A stretch of 64,000 nt of DNA from Streptomyces zhihengii (GTDB taxonomy: Bacteria; Actinomycetota; Actinomycetes; Streptomycetales; Streptomycetaceae): NCBI RefSeq assembly GCF_016919245.1, contig NZ_JAFEJA010000001.1:3134001-3198000 (forward strand). Direction: 5' to 3'. A model generated the notes under the pieces. That model was not told where the DNA came from, did not search any database, and saw nothing but the letters and a program-made list of their open reading frames with translations. The translations under genes were made by a program, and so were the position numbers. The first letter of the stretch is position 1. The number at the start of each line of letters is the position of its first letter. This document shows positions 24,491 to 33,254 of the stretch, piece after piece.

Positions 24491-25963
24491 CTACACCACC
24501 AGGCTCAGCGCCGCCGCCACCGCGAAGCCCGCGACGGAGAGCACCGACTCCAGGACGGTCCAGGTCTTGAGGGTGTCCCGCTCGGAGATGCCGAAGTACT
24601 TGGAGACGATCCAGAACCCGCCGTCGTTGACGTGCGAGGCGAAGATGGAGCCCGCCGAGATGGCCATGATGACCAGGGCGAGGAAGGCCTGCGAGTGGCC
24701 GCCGTTCTCCACGAGGGGCAGCACGATGCCGGCCGTGGTCACGATCGCGACCGTCGCCGAGCCCTGGGCGACCCGCAGCACCAGCGAGATCAGGTAGGCC
24801 AGGACGATCACCGGCAGGCCCACGTCGTTGAAGGTGTCCGAGAGGGCCTGCGCGACGCCGCTCGCCTTGAGCACCGCGCCGAAGACACCGCCCGCGCCGA
24901 CGACGAGCAGGATGTTGCCCACCGGCTTCAGCGACTGCGTGGACACCGACTCCAGGGACTTGCGCGACCAGCCGCGCCGGATGCCCAGCAGCCAGTACGC
25001 CAGCACCAGCGCGATGGTCAGGGCGACGAACGGGTTGCCGAAGAACTCGACGACGGACCGGAAGGTGGACTCGTCGAGGGCGATGGAGGAGAAGGTGGCG
25101 GCGAGGATCAGCACCAGCGGGGTGCCGATGATGGCCAGCACCGTGGAGAGCGCGACCGGGTTCTCCCGGGGCTCGCGCCCCGCGGCCCGCTGCTCGGCGA
25201 GGACGGCGGCCTTCGACTCCTCGGCGGCCTCCACCATGTCCTGCGGCACCTCGACGAAGACCCGCTTGCCGATCCAGGCGGCGTAGCCCCAGGCCGCGAG
25301 GACGGCCGGGACGCCGACGACGACGCCCATGAGGATGACCCAGCCGAGGGAGACGTGGAAGAGGCCGGCGGCGGCCACCGGTCCGGGGTGCGGCGGCAGG
25401 AAGGCGTGGGTCATCGACAGGCCGGCGAGCAGCGGCATGGCGTACAGGATGATCGACTTGCCGGACCGCTTGGCCGCGGCGTAGACGATCGGCGCGAGGA
25501 CGAAGATGCCGACGTCGAAGAAGACGGGGATGCCGAAGATCAGGCCGGTGAGGCCCATGGCGAGCGGGGCGCGCTTCTCGCCGAAGAGGCCGAGCAGCCG
25601 GGAGGACAGCACCTCCGCGCCGCCGGACACCTCCAGGATCGCGCCGAGCATGGTGCCCAGGCCGATGATGATGGCGACATGGCCGAGGATGCCGCCCATG
25701 CCGGTCTCGATGACGGAGACGGCCGCGGACTTCTGCACGGTGCCGAAGAGTTCGGTGACGGACAGGCCCGCCGCGAGGCCGACGGCTATGGAGACGGCGA
25801 GCAGGGCGACGAACGGCTGGAGCCGCACCTTGATGATCAGGTAGAGCAGCAGGGCGATACCGAGGGCGGCGACGGTCAGCAGTCCGGCGGTGCCGTCGAT
25901 GACGGTGAGGAGCCCGCCGGTGTGGGGGGTGGGTGGCGGGGGCGCGTCGGCGGCTATCAGCAT
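24491..25963 (-). CDS. GntP-family aldonate permease
   Basis: This encodes 490 residues with about 12-14 membrane helices and GntP hallmarks such as GLIFGIPVFFDVGIFVLAPI and the HAFLPPHPGPV motif. Family members import gluconate and related sugar acids with protons. The ATG follows AAGGA. It is the last gene of the minus-strand unit kinase-IclR-RidA-GntP, after a gap of 191 bp. In this context the likely substrate is an amino sugar acid such as glucosaminate or its N-acetyl form, which is inference. Confidence 0.88.
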   Translation of the reverse strand: MLIAADAPPPPTPHTGGLLTVIDGTAGLLTVAALGIALLLYLIIKVRLQPFVALLAVSIAVGLAAGLSVTELFGTVQKSAAVSVIETGMGGILGHVAIIIGLGTMLGAILEVSGGAEVLSSRLLGLFGEKRAPLAMGLTGLIFGIPVFFDVGIFVLAPIVYAAAKRSGKSIILYAMPLLAGLSMTHAFLPPHPGPVAAAGLFHVSLGWVILMGVVVGVPAVLAAWGYAAWIGKRVFVEVPQDMVEAAEESKAAVLAEQRAAGREPRENPVALSTVLAIIGTPLVLILAATFSSIALDESTFRSVVEFFGNPFVALTIALVLAYWLLGIRRGWSRKSLESVSTQSLKPVGNILLVVGAGGVFGAVLKASGVAQALSDTFNDVGLPVIVLAYLISLVLRVAQGSATVAIVTTAGIVLPLVENGGHSQAFLALVIMAISAGSIFASHVNDGGFWIVSKYFGISERDTLKTWTVLESVLSVAGFAVAAALSLVV

Positions 25964-26076
25964 GGGGATCCTTGGCGGGTGGAGCGGTTTCGGGCATGGG
26001 TGGGGCGCGGCACGGCGCGGGGGGAGGCCGCGCCGTGCCGTGGAACGGGTGGATCAGGGGAATCAGTCCGGGAAGG

Positions 26077-26147
26077 GGATCGGTCCGGGGGCGGGACCGT
26101 GCCGGGGACCGGTCCGGTGGAGGGATCGGTCCGGGGATCGGTCCGGG
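26077..26147 (+). repeat. Short direct repeats GGATCGGTCCGGG
   Basis: The 13-mer GGATCGGTCCGGG occurs at 26077, 26123 and 26135, with a degenerate copy at about 26107. It fills the gap between the RidA and GntP genes. CGGTCCG is itself near-palindromic. I see no gene here; the repeats could form RNA structure that tunes expression of the permease gene. Confidence 0.55.
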
Positions 26148-26154
26148 AGCCGGA

Positions 26155-26559
26155 TCAGCCCAGGACGGCCAGGGCGTCGATCTCGATGAGCAGGCCGGCG
26201 GGCAGCCCGACGTAGACCGTGGTCCGGGCGGCGGGGGCCACCGTCAGGTCCTTGAAGTACTCGTTGTAGATCTCGTTCATCTCGGCGAAGTGGCCCGTGT
26301 CCGTGAGGTAGACGCGGATCATCATCACGTCGTCCCAGCTCGCGCCGCCCTCGGTGAGGATCGCCTCGACGTTGGCGAAGGTCTGGAGGGTCTGCTCGCG
26401 CAGGGTGGGGCCGGCCGGGGTCGGGGCCTGGCCCTCGGCGGCGGGGAGGAAGCCGACCTGGCCGGCGACCTGGAGGATGTTGCCCTTGCGGACGCCGTGG
26501 GAGAACTTCGCCGGCGGCGCGGTGTGGGTGCTCGGGGTGATCGCGGTCTTCTCGGTCAT
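26155..26559 (-). CDS. ridA: RidA family enamine/imine deaminase
   Basis: This encodes 134 residues in the YjgF/YER057c fold, with the conserved Arg in APAARTTVYVGLP and the terminal IEIDALAV. RidA proteins hydrolyse reactive enamine/imine intermediates released by PLP-dependent dehydratases. Such an enzyme is encoded nearby at 28481-29764, so the role is well supported by context. The ATG shares four bases with the IclR stop (ATGA). Confidence 0.92.
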   Translation of the reverse strand: MTEKTAITPSTHTAPPAKFSHGVRKGNILQVAGQVGFLPAAEGQAPTPAGPTLREQTLQTFANVEAILTEGGASWDDVMMIRVYLTDTGHFAEMNEIYNEYFKDLTVAPAARTTVYVGLPAGLLIEIDALAVLG

Positions 26560-27320
26560 GCGTGTGCTTCCTTCTGGGCTGTCTGTCCTGAGTACTCCCG
26601 GGTGATGGCGTCCGCGCAGCGGCGCACCAGCGGGAGGAGGGTGAGGAGTTCGTCGGCGGTCACGACCACGTTCGGCGCGGACACCGACATGGCGGCGACG
26701 ACACGGCCGTCGGCGCCCCGGATGGGCGCCCCGATGCAGTTGATGGACTCCTCGTGGCCACCCAGGTCGGTGGCCCAGCCCTGTTCGCGTACGGTCGCCA
26801 GCTCCCTGAGGAAGGCGGCGGCGTTCGGGATCGAACGGGACGTGTACATGGGGAAGTCGAGCTTCTCGGCGACGGCGCGCCGCTCGGCCTCCGGCAGGTC
26901 GGCGAGCAGCAGCTTGGCCACGGCCGCGACGGTGATCGCGACGGGCTTGCCGATCCGCGAGTACATGCGGACCGGGTAGCGGCTCTCGACCTTGTCGATG
27001 TAGAGGACCTCGCTCTCCTCGTACACCGCGAGATGGACGGTGTGCCCGATCTGCTCGTTGAGCGCGACGAGGTGGGGGTGGGCGATCTCCCGTACGTCGA
27101 GGTTCTCGACGGCCTCCTGGGCGAGGGCGAACAGGCGGGCGCCGAGGCGGTAGCGCTGGTCCTGCTGGCGGTAGACGAGGCCGTGCTCGTGGAGGGTGCG
27201 CAGCAGGCGCAGCGCGGTGGACTTGTGGACGCCGAGCCGGTCGGCGACCTGTCCGAGGTCGGCGGGTCCCTGGGCGAGCAGCGGCAGGATGCTGAGCGCG
27301 CGGTCGACGGTCTGGCTCAT
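26556..27320 (-). CDS. IclR-family transcriptional regulator
   Basis: This encodes 254 residues, with an N-terminal winged helix-turn-helix (LGQVADRLGVHKSTALRLLR) and an effector-binding domain (about 75-250) with GKPVAITVAAVAKLLLA and the SINCIGAPIRGADG segment typical of the family. It is coupled by ATGA overlaps to the kinase gene upstream and the RidA gene downstream. It probably controls this unit and the divergent deaminase-deacylase genes by binding the palindromes at 28379-28461. Confidence 0.93.
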   Translation of the reverse strand: MSQTVDRALSILPLLAQGPADLGQVADRLGVHKSTALRLLRTLHEHGLVYRQQDQRYRLGARLFALAQEAVENLDVREIAHPHLVALNEQIGHTVHLAVYEESEVLYIDKVESRYPVRMYSRIGKPVAITVAAVAKLLLADLPEAERRAVAEKLDFPMYTSRSIPNAAAFLRELATVREQGWATDLGGHEESINCIGAPIRGADGRVVAAMSVSAPNVVVTADELLTLLPLVRRCADAITREYSGQTAQKEAHA

Positions 27321-28351
27321 GGTGTGGGCACCTCCTGGTCCTGGCCCGTCCAGCCGGGGCCGAGGTGCAGTCTCCCCCAGGCGTCGTCGTCGAGGCCGAC
27401 CAGCCGGGCGGCGTGCGCTGCCGGGGGCGGCTCGGCCAGGTCGCCGGGGACGGTGAGCGCCGCGGCGGCCCAGAGGTGGCCGTACCGCAGCCGCTCGCCC
27501 ACGGGCAGCTCCCGCAGGGTCGCGGAGAGGAAGCCGGCGGCGAAGGCGTCCCCGGCCCCGGTGGCGGCGACGACGTCGACGACGGGGGCGGGGGCATGGG
27601 TGACGGTGTCGCCGGCGGCGCCGCGGGTGTAGGCGACCGCGCCCTCGGCGCCCCGCTTCACCACGAGCGTCGCCGGCTCGGGCAGCGCGCGCCGGACGGC
27701 GTCCGGGCCGCCCCGCACGTCCCACGCCTCCTCGGCCTCGTCCTCGCCGACGAAGACGATGTCCGCGCCGCGCGCGAGGTCCAGCAGCACGCGGGCGCCG
27801 TCGGTGCCGCGCCACAGGCCGGGGCGGTGGTTGACGTCGAAGGAGAGCGGCGGGCGGCCGTCGCGGCGGGCCGTGAGCGCGCGCATCAGCTCCAGGCAGC
27901 CGGCGGAGAGCGCGGCGGTGATGCCGGAGACGTGCAGCAGCCGGCCCGACCACACCGCCTCCGGCGGCACGGTCCCGGGCGACATGGCGGACGCGGCGGA
28001 ACCGGCCCGGTAGTAGACGACCTCGTGGCCCTCGCTCACCCGGTCGGCCGCGGTGCGGAAGTAGACGCCCGTGGGGCGGTCCGGGTCGCGGACGACCGCC
28101 GCGGTGTCGACCCCGTACGCGGCGATCGCGGCCACCAGGTGGTCGCCGAAGCCGTCGGCGCCGACCCGGCCGACCCAGCGGACCCGGTGTCCGGCGGCGG
28201 CGAGCGCGCAGGCGAGGTTGGACTCGGCCCCGCCGATGCCGCGGACGAACGACGGCACGTCGGCCAGGCGTCCCGGCCGGGTGGGCAGGAACGTGACCAT
28301 GGACTCGCCGAGGCAGACGACGTCCACGGGTCCGTGCACGCTCGCGGTCAT
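27317..28351 (-). CDS. kdgK: PfkB-family sugar kinase, KDG kinase type
   Basis: This encodes 344 residues. The ribokinase fold is shown by GGAESNLACALAAAG near the N-terminus and ATGAGDAFAAGF with the catalytic Asp near the C-terminus. The segment VYYRAGSAASAMSP is typical of 2-keto-3-deoxygluconate kinases, which make KDPG for the Entner-Doudoroff route. It is the first gene of the minus-strand unit and overlaps the IclR gene by ATGA. Substrate assignment rests on family resemblance and on the neighbouring amino-sugar-acid genes. Confidence 0.8.
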   Translation of the reverse strand: MTASVHGPVDVVCLGESMVTFLPTRPGRLADVPSFVRGIGGAESNLACALAAAGHRVRWVGRVGADGFGDHLVAAIAAYGVDTAAVVRDPDRPTGVYFRTAADRVSEGHEVVYYRAGSAASAMSPGTVPPEAVWSGRLLHVSGITAALSAGCLELMRALTARRDGRPPLSFDVNHRPGLWRGTDGARVLLDLARGADIVFVGEDEAEEAWDVRGGPDAVRRALPEPATLVVKRGAEGAVAYTRGAAGDTVTHAPAPVVDVVAATGAGDAFAAGFLSATLRELPVGERLRYGHLWAAAALTVPGDLAEPPPAAHAARLVGLDDDAWGRLHLGPGWTGQDQEVPTP

Positions 28352-28378
28352 GATCGCGGGGGCTCCTCGCTGGTCGGT

Positions 28379-28461
28379 CACCGGGCCCATTGACCCGGTG
28401 TTGGCTCGGATGTTAGACAGCGGTAAGCGAAATACGCAATGAGCGTTGCACATCATGCAAC
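28379..28461. promoter_or_regulatory. Divergent control region with candidate IclR operators
   Basis: The 129-bp gap between the kinase and deaminase genes holds three dyads: CACCGGG-N8-CCCGGTG (28379-28400), GCAA-N6-TTGC (28436-28449) and GTTGCA-CATCA-TGCAAC (28445-28461). The last two overlap and lie just before the deaminase ribosome-binding site (GAGGAGG). This placement fits repression by the IclR-type protein encoded in the same cluster. Confidence 0.5.
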
Positions 28462-28480
28462 ACCGCCGAGGAGGGCTCCC

Positions 28481-29764
28481 ATGGCCGCCGACCACGCCGC
28501 CGACGCCGTCGACAGGCTTGCCGACGAACCGGTCGACCACCGCTTCAAGGCGCTCCCGCCCGACGCGCAGGGCCTCACCGTCGGCGAGCTCGCCTCGGCC
28601 CGGCGTGACCTGTTCACCGGGGGCTTCACCACACCCGTGCTGGCGCTCTCCGCCGAGTCGCTGGAGCACAACCTGGCCCTGCTGGAGACCTACGCCGAAC
28701 GCCATGGTCTCGCCTTCGCCCCGCACGGCAAGACCTCCATGTCCCCCCAGCTCTTCGCCCGGCAGCTGGAGCGCGGCGCCTGGGGCATCACCGCGGCCGT
28801 GCCCCACCAGGTCCGCGTCTACCGCGCCTACGGGATCAGCCGGATCTTCCTCGCCAACGAGGTCGTCGACGCCGCCGCGCTGCGCTGGATCGCCGGGGAG
28901 CTCGACGCCGACCCCGGCTTCCGGCTCGTCGTCTACGTCGACTCGGTCCGCGGCGTGGAGCTGATGGACGAGGCCCTGCGCGGGGTGTCCCGCCCGCTGG
29001 ACGTCGTGGTCGAACTGGGCGCCGGCGACGGCGCCCGCACCGGTGTGCGCACCGAGGCCGGGTGCGCCGCCGTCGCCGACGCGGTCGCCGCCGCGGAGAG
29101 CCTGCGGCTGGTCGGCGTGGCCGGCTACGAGGGCGAGGTCCCGCGGGCCGACGGCGACAGCGTGCGGGCCTGGCTGCGCCGGCTGGTGGCGCTCGCCGCC
29201 GCCTTCGACGCCGAGGGCCGGTTCGCGGACACCGGCGAGATCGTGGTCAGTGCGGGCGGCAGCGCCTGGTTCGACGCCGTCGCGGACGTCTTCGCCACGA
29301 TCCCCGCGCTGTCGGCCCCCGTGCTGAAGCTGCTGCGCTCCGGCGCGTACGTCTCGCACGACGACGGCCACTACCGGCATCTGACCCCGTTCAACCGGGT
29401 GCCCGCGGAGGGCTCGCTCCAGCCCGCGTTCCGGCTGTGGGCCCAGGTGGTCTCCCGCCCGTCGCCCGAGCAGGCCTTCCTCAACGCCGGCAAGCGGGAC
29501 GCCGCGTACGACCTCGACCTGCCCGAGGCGCAGGCCGTCCGCGACGCCCGCACGGGCGCCGTCCGGCCCGCCGACGGCATCACCGTCACCGGTCTGTCCG
29601 ACCAGCACGCCTGGGTGCGCACCGACGCCGGCGCCGAGCTGGAGGTGGGCGACTGGGTCGGCATGGGGCTGTCCCACCCGTGCACCTCGTTCGACAAGTG
29701 GCAGCTCATCCCGGTGGTGGAGCAGGACGGGACGGTCACGGACTTCATCCGGACCTTCTTCTGA
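28481..29764 (+). CDS. PLP-dependent amino acid deaminase (DSD1/D-threonine aldolase fold)
   Basis: This encodes 427 residues. The alanine-racemase-like N-terminal barrel carries the PLP lysine in PHGKTSM (Lys84). The C-terminal domain ends in SHPCTSFDKW, the metal-binding His/Cys pair of the D-serine dehydratase/D-threonine aldolase family. Members eliminate ammonia from D-serine or from D-glucosaminate-like substrates. The start is the ATG at 28481, after GAGGAGG, rather than 28439, which lies upstream of the operator dyads. Gene order with a deacylase, KDG-type kinase and RidA points to D-glucosaminate as substrate. Confidence 0.82.
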   Translation: MAADHAADAVDRLADEPVDHRFKALPPDAQGLTVGELASARRDLFTGGFTTPVLALSAESLEHNLALLETYAERHGLAFAPHGKTSMSPQLFARQLERGAWGITAAVPHQVRVYRAYGISRIFLANEVVDAAALRWIAGELDADPGFRLVVYVDSVRGVELMDEALRGVSRPLDVVVELGAGDGARTGVRTEAGCAAVADAVAAAESLRLVGVAGYEGEVPRADGDSVRAWLRRLVALAAAFDAEGRFADTGEIVVSAGGSAWFDAVADVFATIPALSAPVLKLLRSGAYVSHDDGHYRHLTPFNRVPAEGSLQPAFRLWAQVVSRPSPEQAFLNAGKRDAAYDLDLPEAQAVRDARTGAVRPADGITVTGLSDQHAWVRTDAGAELEVGDWVGMGLSHPCTSFDKWQLIPVVEQDGTVTDFIRTFF

Positions 29765-29805
29765 TCCCCTCCTCCCCCGCCCCGGCACCGAAAGGCACCG
29801 CTCCC

Positions 29806-31407
29806 ATGGACCTCGTCATCCGCGACGCCCGCGTCATCGACGGCACCGGCGGTGCCTCCTACCGCGCCGACGTCGGCGTCGACGCCGGGCGCGTCACCGC
29901 GATACGCCGCGAGGGCGGCGGCCCCGCCCTCACCGGCGGGCGCGTCCTCGACGCGCACGGCCTCGCCCTCGCCCCCGGCTTCATCGACATGCACGCCCAC
30001 AGCGACCTCGCCCTGCTGCGCGACCCGGACCACTCGGCGAAGGCCGCCCAGGGCGTGACGCTGGAGGTCCTCGGGCAGGACGGGCTGTCGTACGCGCCCG
30101 TGGACGACGCCACGCTCGACGCCGTGCGCCGGGCCATCACCGGCTGGAACGGCGACGGCGGCGACATCGACTTCGACTGGCGCTCGGTCGGCGGGTACCT
30201 GGACCGCCTCGACCGGCAGGGCATCGCCGTCAACGCCGCGTACCTGGTGCCGCAGGGCACGGTCCGGATGCTGGCCATGGGCTGGGAGGACCGGCCGGCC
30301 ACGCCCGCCGAGCTCGACCGGATGCGGCAGCTCGTCGCCGAGGGCATGGAGCAGGGCGCGGTCGGAATGTCGTCGGGGCTCACCTACACGCCCGGCATGT
30401 ACGCGAGCGACGCCGAACTGACGGAGCTGTGCCGTGTCGTGGCCCGCTACGACGGCTACTACTGCCCCCACCACCGCTCCTACGGCGCGGGCGCGCTCCA
30501 GGCGTACGAGGAGATGGTCGGGCTCACCCGGGAGGCGGGCTGCGCCCTGCACCTGGCGCACGCCACGATGAACTTCGGCGTGAACAAGGGCAAGGCGCCC
30601 GATCTGCTGGCGCTGCTCGACGGCGCGCTCGACGCGGGCGCCGACATCTCCCTCGACACCTATCCGTACACCCCCGGCTGCACCACGCTCGTGGCGATGC
30701 TGCCGAGCTGGGCGGGCGAGGGCGGCCCGGAGGCGGTCCTCGCGCGGCTGCGCGACGACGCGACCGCCGAGCGGATCCGCCACCATCTGGAGGTGACCGG
30801 CTCGGACGGCTGCCACGGTGTGCCGATCGAGTGGGACACCATCGAGATCTCGGGGGTGGGCGAGCCCTCCCTCGCCGGCCATGTCGGCCGCACGGTCGAG
30901 GAGTCGGCGCGGCTGCGCGGCGAGGAGCCGTGGGTCACGGCGCGGCGGCTGCTGATCGGGGACCGGCTCGGGTCGACGATCCTCCAGCACGTCGGCCACG
31001 AGGAGAACGTGCGCGCCATCATGCGGCACCGCGTCCACACCGGCGGCAGCGACGGGATCCTCCAGGGCGCCAAGCCGCACCCCCGGGCGTACGGGACGTT
31101 CCCCCACTACCTCGGCCGGTACGCGCGGGAGCTGGGCGTCCTCGGCCTGGAGGAGGCCGTGGCGCATCTGACCTCCCGCCCGGCGGCCCGGCTGCGCCTC
31201 GCGGACCGGGGCCTGGTCCGCGAGGGATACCGCGCCGACCTGGTGCTCTTCGACCCGGACACGGTCGCCGCCGGGTCGACGTTCGAGCAGCCGCGCACCC
31301 TCCCGGTCGGCATCCCGCACGTGCTGATCGACGGCCGGTTCGTCATCGAGGACGGCGTCCGCACCGATGTGCTGGCCGGCCGCTCCGTGCGGCGCGCCTC
31401 CCGCTGA
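29806..31407 (+). CDS. N-acyl-D-amino-acid deacylase family amidohydrolase
   Basis: This encodes 533 residues: an amidohydrolase barrel with the metal motif HAHSD (His63, His65), a later HLAHATMN and the C-terminal GYRADLVLFDPDTV strand. It matches D-aminoacylases in length and motifs. It is 41 bp after the deaminase gene and surely cotranscribed. Known members remove acyl groups from N-acyl-D-amino acids; in this cluster deacetylation of N-acetyl-D-glucosaminate would supply the deaminase, which is an inference. Confidence 0.85.
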   Translation: MDLVIRDARVIDGTGGASYRADVGVDAGRVTAIRREGGGPALTGGRVLDAHGLALAPGFIDMHAHSDLALLRDPDHSAKAAQGVTLEVLGQDGLSYAPVDDATLDAVRRAITGWNGDGGDIDFDWRSVGGYLDRLDRQGIAVNAAYLVPQGTVRMLAMGWEDRPATPAELDRMRQLVAEGMEQGAVGMSSGLTYTPGMYASDAELTELCRVVARYDGYYCPHHRSYGAGALQAYEEMVGLTREAGCALHLAHATMNFGVNKGKAPDLLALLDGALDAGADISLDTYPYTPGCTTLVAMLPSWAGEGGPEAVLARLRDDATAERIRHHLEVTGSDGCHGVPIEWDTIEISGVGEPSLAGHVGRTVEESARLRGEEPWVTARRLLIGDRLGSTILQHVGHEENVRAIMRHRVHTGGSDGILQGAKPHPRAYGTFPHYLGRYARELGVLGLEEAVAHLTSRPAARLRLADRGLVREGYRADLVLFDPDTVAAGSTFEQPRTLPVGIPHVLIDGRFVIEDGVRTDVLAGRSVRRASR

Positions 31408-31439
31408 CGCGGGCGGGCGCCGGCTCCCCGGCCGGAGGC

Positions 31440-32066
31440 TCAGTTCACTCCGCGCGGGCGGAACTGGACGCTGATCCGCGGCCCCGCGGAGCGCGCCGTC
31501 TTCGGCACGGCGTGCTCCCAGGTGCGCTGGCACGACCCGCCCATCACGATCAGGTCGCCGTGCCCGAGCGCCCGGCGCACCGATGATCCGCCGCCCACCG
31601 GCCGCAGCAGCAGGTCCCGCGGGGCGCCGACGGAGAGGATCGCCACCATGGTGTCCTCGCGCGCGCCCCGGCCGATCCGGTCGCCGTGCCAGGCCACGCT
31701 GTCGCGGCCGTCGCGGTAGTAGCAGAGCCCGGCCGTGACGAAGGGTTCGCCCAGCTCGTCCGCGTACCGCGCGGACAGGGCGTCGCGGGCGCGCTCCAGC
31801 ACGGGGTGGGGCAGCGGCTCGCCCTGCTTGCAGTACGAGAGCAGACGCGGCACCTCGACCGTCCGCTCGTACATCCGGCGGCGCTCGGCGTGCCAGGGCA
31901 CGCCCGCCGCGAGGTCCCCGAACAGCGCGTCCGCGCCGGCGAGCCAGCCGGGCAGCGTGTCGATCCAGGCGCCGTCGCCGAGCACGGTGCGCCGGACGTC
32001 CGTGAGCGGACCGAGGCGGATCTCGTCGGTCTGGTCGAACAGGGAGCCCTGAAGGTGTGCTGCCAT
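31440..32066 (-). CDS. alkB: AlkB-type 2-oxoglutarate/Fe(II) dioxygenase
   Basis: This encodes 208 residues. The Fe(II) ligands are the His and Asp of WHGD and the His of TWEHAVPK, and the 2-oxoglutarate-binding arginine is in RISVQFRPRG. AlkB enzymes oxidatively remove alkyl lesions from DNA or RNA bases. Length and motifs are normal. It is divergent from a DinB-family gene, a pairing common in damage-response neighbourhoods, although no SOS box was recognised between them. Confidence 0.92.
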   Translation of the reverse strand: MAAHLQGSLFDQTDEIRLGPLTDVRRTVLGDGAWIDTLPGWLAGADALFGDLAAGVPWHAERRRMYERTVEVPRLLSYCKQGEPLPHPVLERARDALSARYADELGEPFVTAGLCYYRDGRDSVAWHGDRIGRGAREDTMVAILSVGAPRDLLLRPVGGGSSVRRALGHGDLIVMGGSCQRTWEHAVPKTARSAGPRISVQFRPRGVN

Positions 32067-32180
32067 GGTTCCACCGTACTCCGAAATAGAACATACGAAC
32101 GAATGGCCGCGACCGTACGACGGCCGACCGAGTGACGACCGACGGGTGACGACCGCCCGCGTGAACGAAGGAGTGTGCCC

Positions 32181-32687
32181 ATGACCGCCGAACGGGTCGG
32201 GCCCCCGCCCCGCGCCGGGGAACGCGAGACCCTGCGCGCCTGTCTCGACTTCCACCGCGCCACCCTGGCCGCCAAGTGCGAGGGGCTCGGCGACGAGGAC
32301 CTGCGCCGCCGCTCGATGCCGCCCTCGGCCCTGACCCTGCTGGGCCTGGTGCGCCACATGGCCGAGGTCGAGCGTGCCTGGTTCCGCCGGACGATCGGCG
32401 GCGAGGACGTGCCCCTCGTCTGGTCGCCGGAGGGGGACTTCCAGACGGCCTACGACGCGAGCGGCGCGACCCGCGGGGAGGCCTTCGCCGCCTGGCAGGC
32501 GGAGATCGGCCACTCACGCCGCATCGAGGCGTCCGTCGAGTCGCTGGACACGACCGTGCGCGCGCCCCGCTGGGGGGAGGACGTGTCGGTGCGGATGATC
32601 CTGCTGCACGTCGTCACCGAGTACGCCCGCCACAACGGGCACGCCGACTTCCTGCGCGAGGGCGTCGACGGGACCGTTGGGGTCTGA
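32181..32687 (+). CDS. DinB-family protein (DUF664)
   Basis: This encodes 168 residues in the four-helix DinB/mycothiol-transferase fold. Motifs are LLGLVRHMAEVERAWF (first metal His) and ILLHVVTEYARHNGHAD (second and third His). Family members bind a divalent metal, and some act as mycothiol- or bacillithiol-dependent transferases. The ATG at 32181 is 7 bases after AAGGAG; a GTG at 32175 is too close. Confidence 0.88.
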   Translation: MTAERVGPPPRAGERETLRACLDFHRATLAAKCEGLGDEDLRRRSMPPSALTLLGLVRHMAEVERAWFRRTIGGEDVPLVWSPEGDFQTAYDASGATRGEAFAAWQAEIGHSRRIEASVESLDTTVRAPRWGEDVSVRMILLHVVTEYARHNGHADFLREGVDGTVGV

Positions 32688-32740
32688 CTTCGTCCTGATC
32701 CGTTACCGGTGTCCGGTTCGTGCGTTGAACGGGGAGTGAA

Positions 32741-32758
32741 GGCCGCAATCCTGCGGCC
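32741..32758 (+). promoter_or_regulatory. 5' leader hairpin upstream of the chaplin gene
   Basis: A perfect 7-bp stem GGCCGCA/TGCGGCC with an ATCC loop lies 26 bases before the chaplin start and upstream of its AAGGAG site. A comparable hairpin, 9 bp with 5-nt loop (56852-56874), precedes the other chaplin. Confidence 0.45.
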
Positions 32759-32783
32759 GCCTCTCGTTCTCAAGGAGAAGTTG

Positions 32784-33044
32784 ATGTCGCGTATCGCGAA
32801 GGCCGCCGCCGTTGTCGCCGGCACGGGTGCCATCCTGGCCGGCGGCGCCGGCATGGCTGCCGCCGACGCCGGAGCGCACGGTGCGGCCGTCGGTTCCCCC
32901 GGTGTGGCTTCCGGCAACCTGGTCCAGCTGCCCGTCCACGTGCCGGTCAACGTCTGCGGCAACACGGTGAACGTCATCGCGCTGCTCAACCCGGCGTTCG
33001 GCAACACCTGCGTCAACGCCGACGGCGGCAACGGCGCCTACTGA
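32784..33044 (+). CDS. Short chaplin
   Basis: This encodes 86 residues: a Sec signal peptide (cleavage near AAADAG) and one chaplin domain with VGSPGVASGNLVQLPVHVP, VNVCGNTVNVI and GNTCVNADG. The two cysteines form the usual intramolecular disulfide. Short chaplins self-assemble into the amyloid-like hydrophobic sheath of aerial hyphae and spores. The ATG follows AAGGAG. The position beside the tyrosinase operon matches the chpG neighbourhood I recall in S. coelicolor, but I leave the symbol open. Confidence 0.95.
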   Translation: MSRIAKAAAVVAGTGAILAGGAGMAAADAGAHGAAVGSPGVASGNLVQLPVHVPVNVCGNTVNVIALLNPAFGNTCVNADGGNGAY

Positions 33045-33078
33045 GCGCCCGGCCGGTAGCCCGGCCCACGCACCACCC

Positions 33079-33115
33079 GCGGCCTCCCCCGTGTTCCGCA
33101 CACGGGGGAGGCCGC
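33079..33115 (+). terminator. Terminator of the chaplin gene
   Basis: A perfect 16-bp stem (GCGGCCTCCCCCGTGT with its complement) and a 5-nt loop start 34 bases after the chaplin stop. Confidence 0.85.
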
Positions 33116-33158
33116 TGCCGTGCCTGCGGGAACGCCGCGGGAAGCCCGCGCCCGTGCG

Positions 33159-33199
33159 TGAGGGGGCCCGGCCGGACGGTGTCCGGCCGGGCCCCCTCA
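33159..33199 (-). terminator. Terminator of the tyrosinase operon
   Basis: A perfect 19-bp stem (33159-33177 with 33181-33199) and 3-nt loop lie 55 bases beyond the tyrosinase stop. Together with the chaplin terminator they insulate two convergent units. Confidence 0.85.
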
Positions 33200-33254
33200 C
33201 AGGGCGGGTCCGCGCAGGGCTGGTCCGCGCCGGCGGGCCGCTCAGGCGGGCCGC

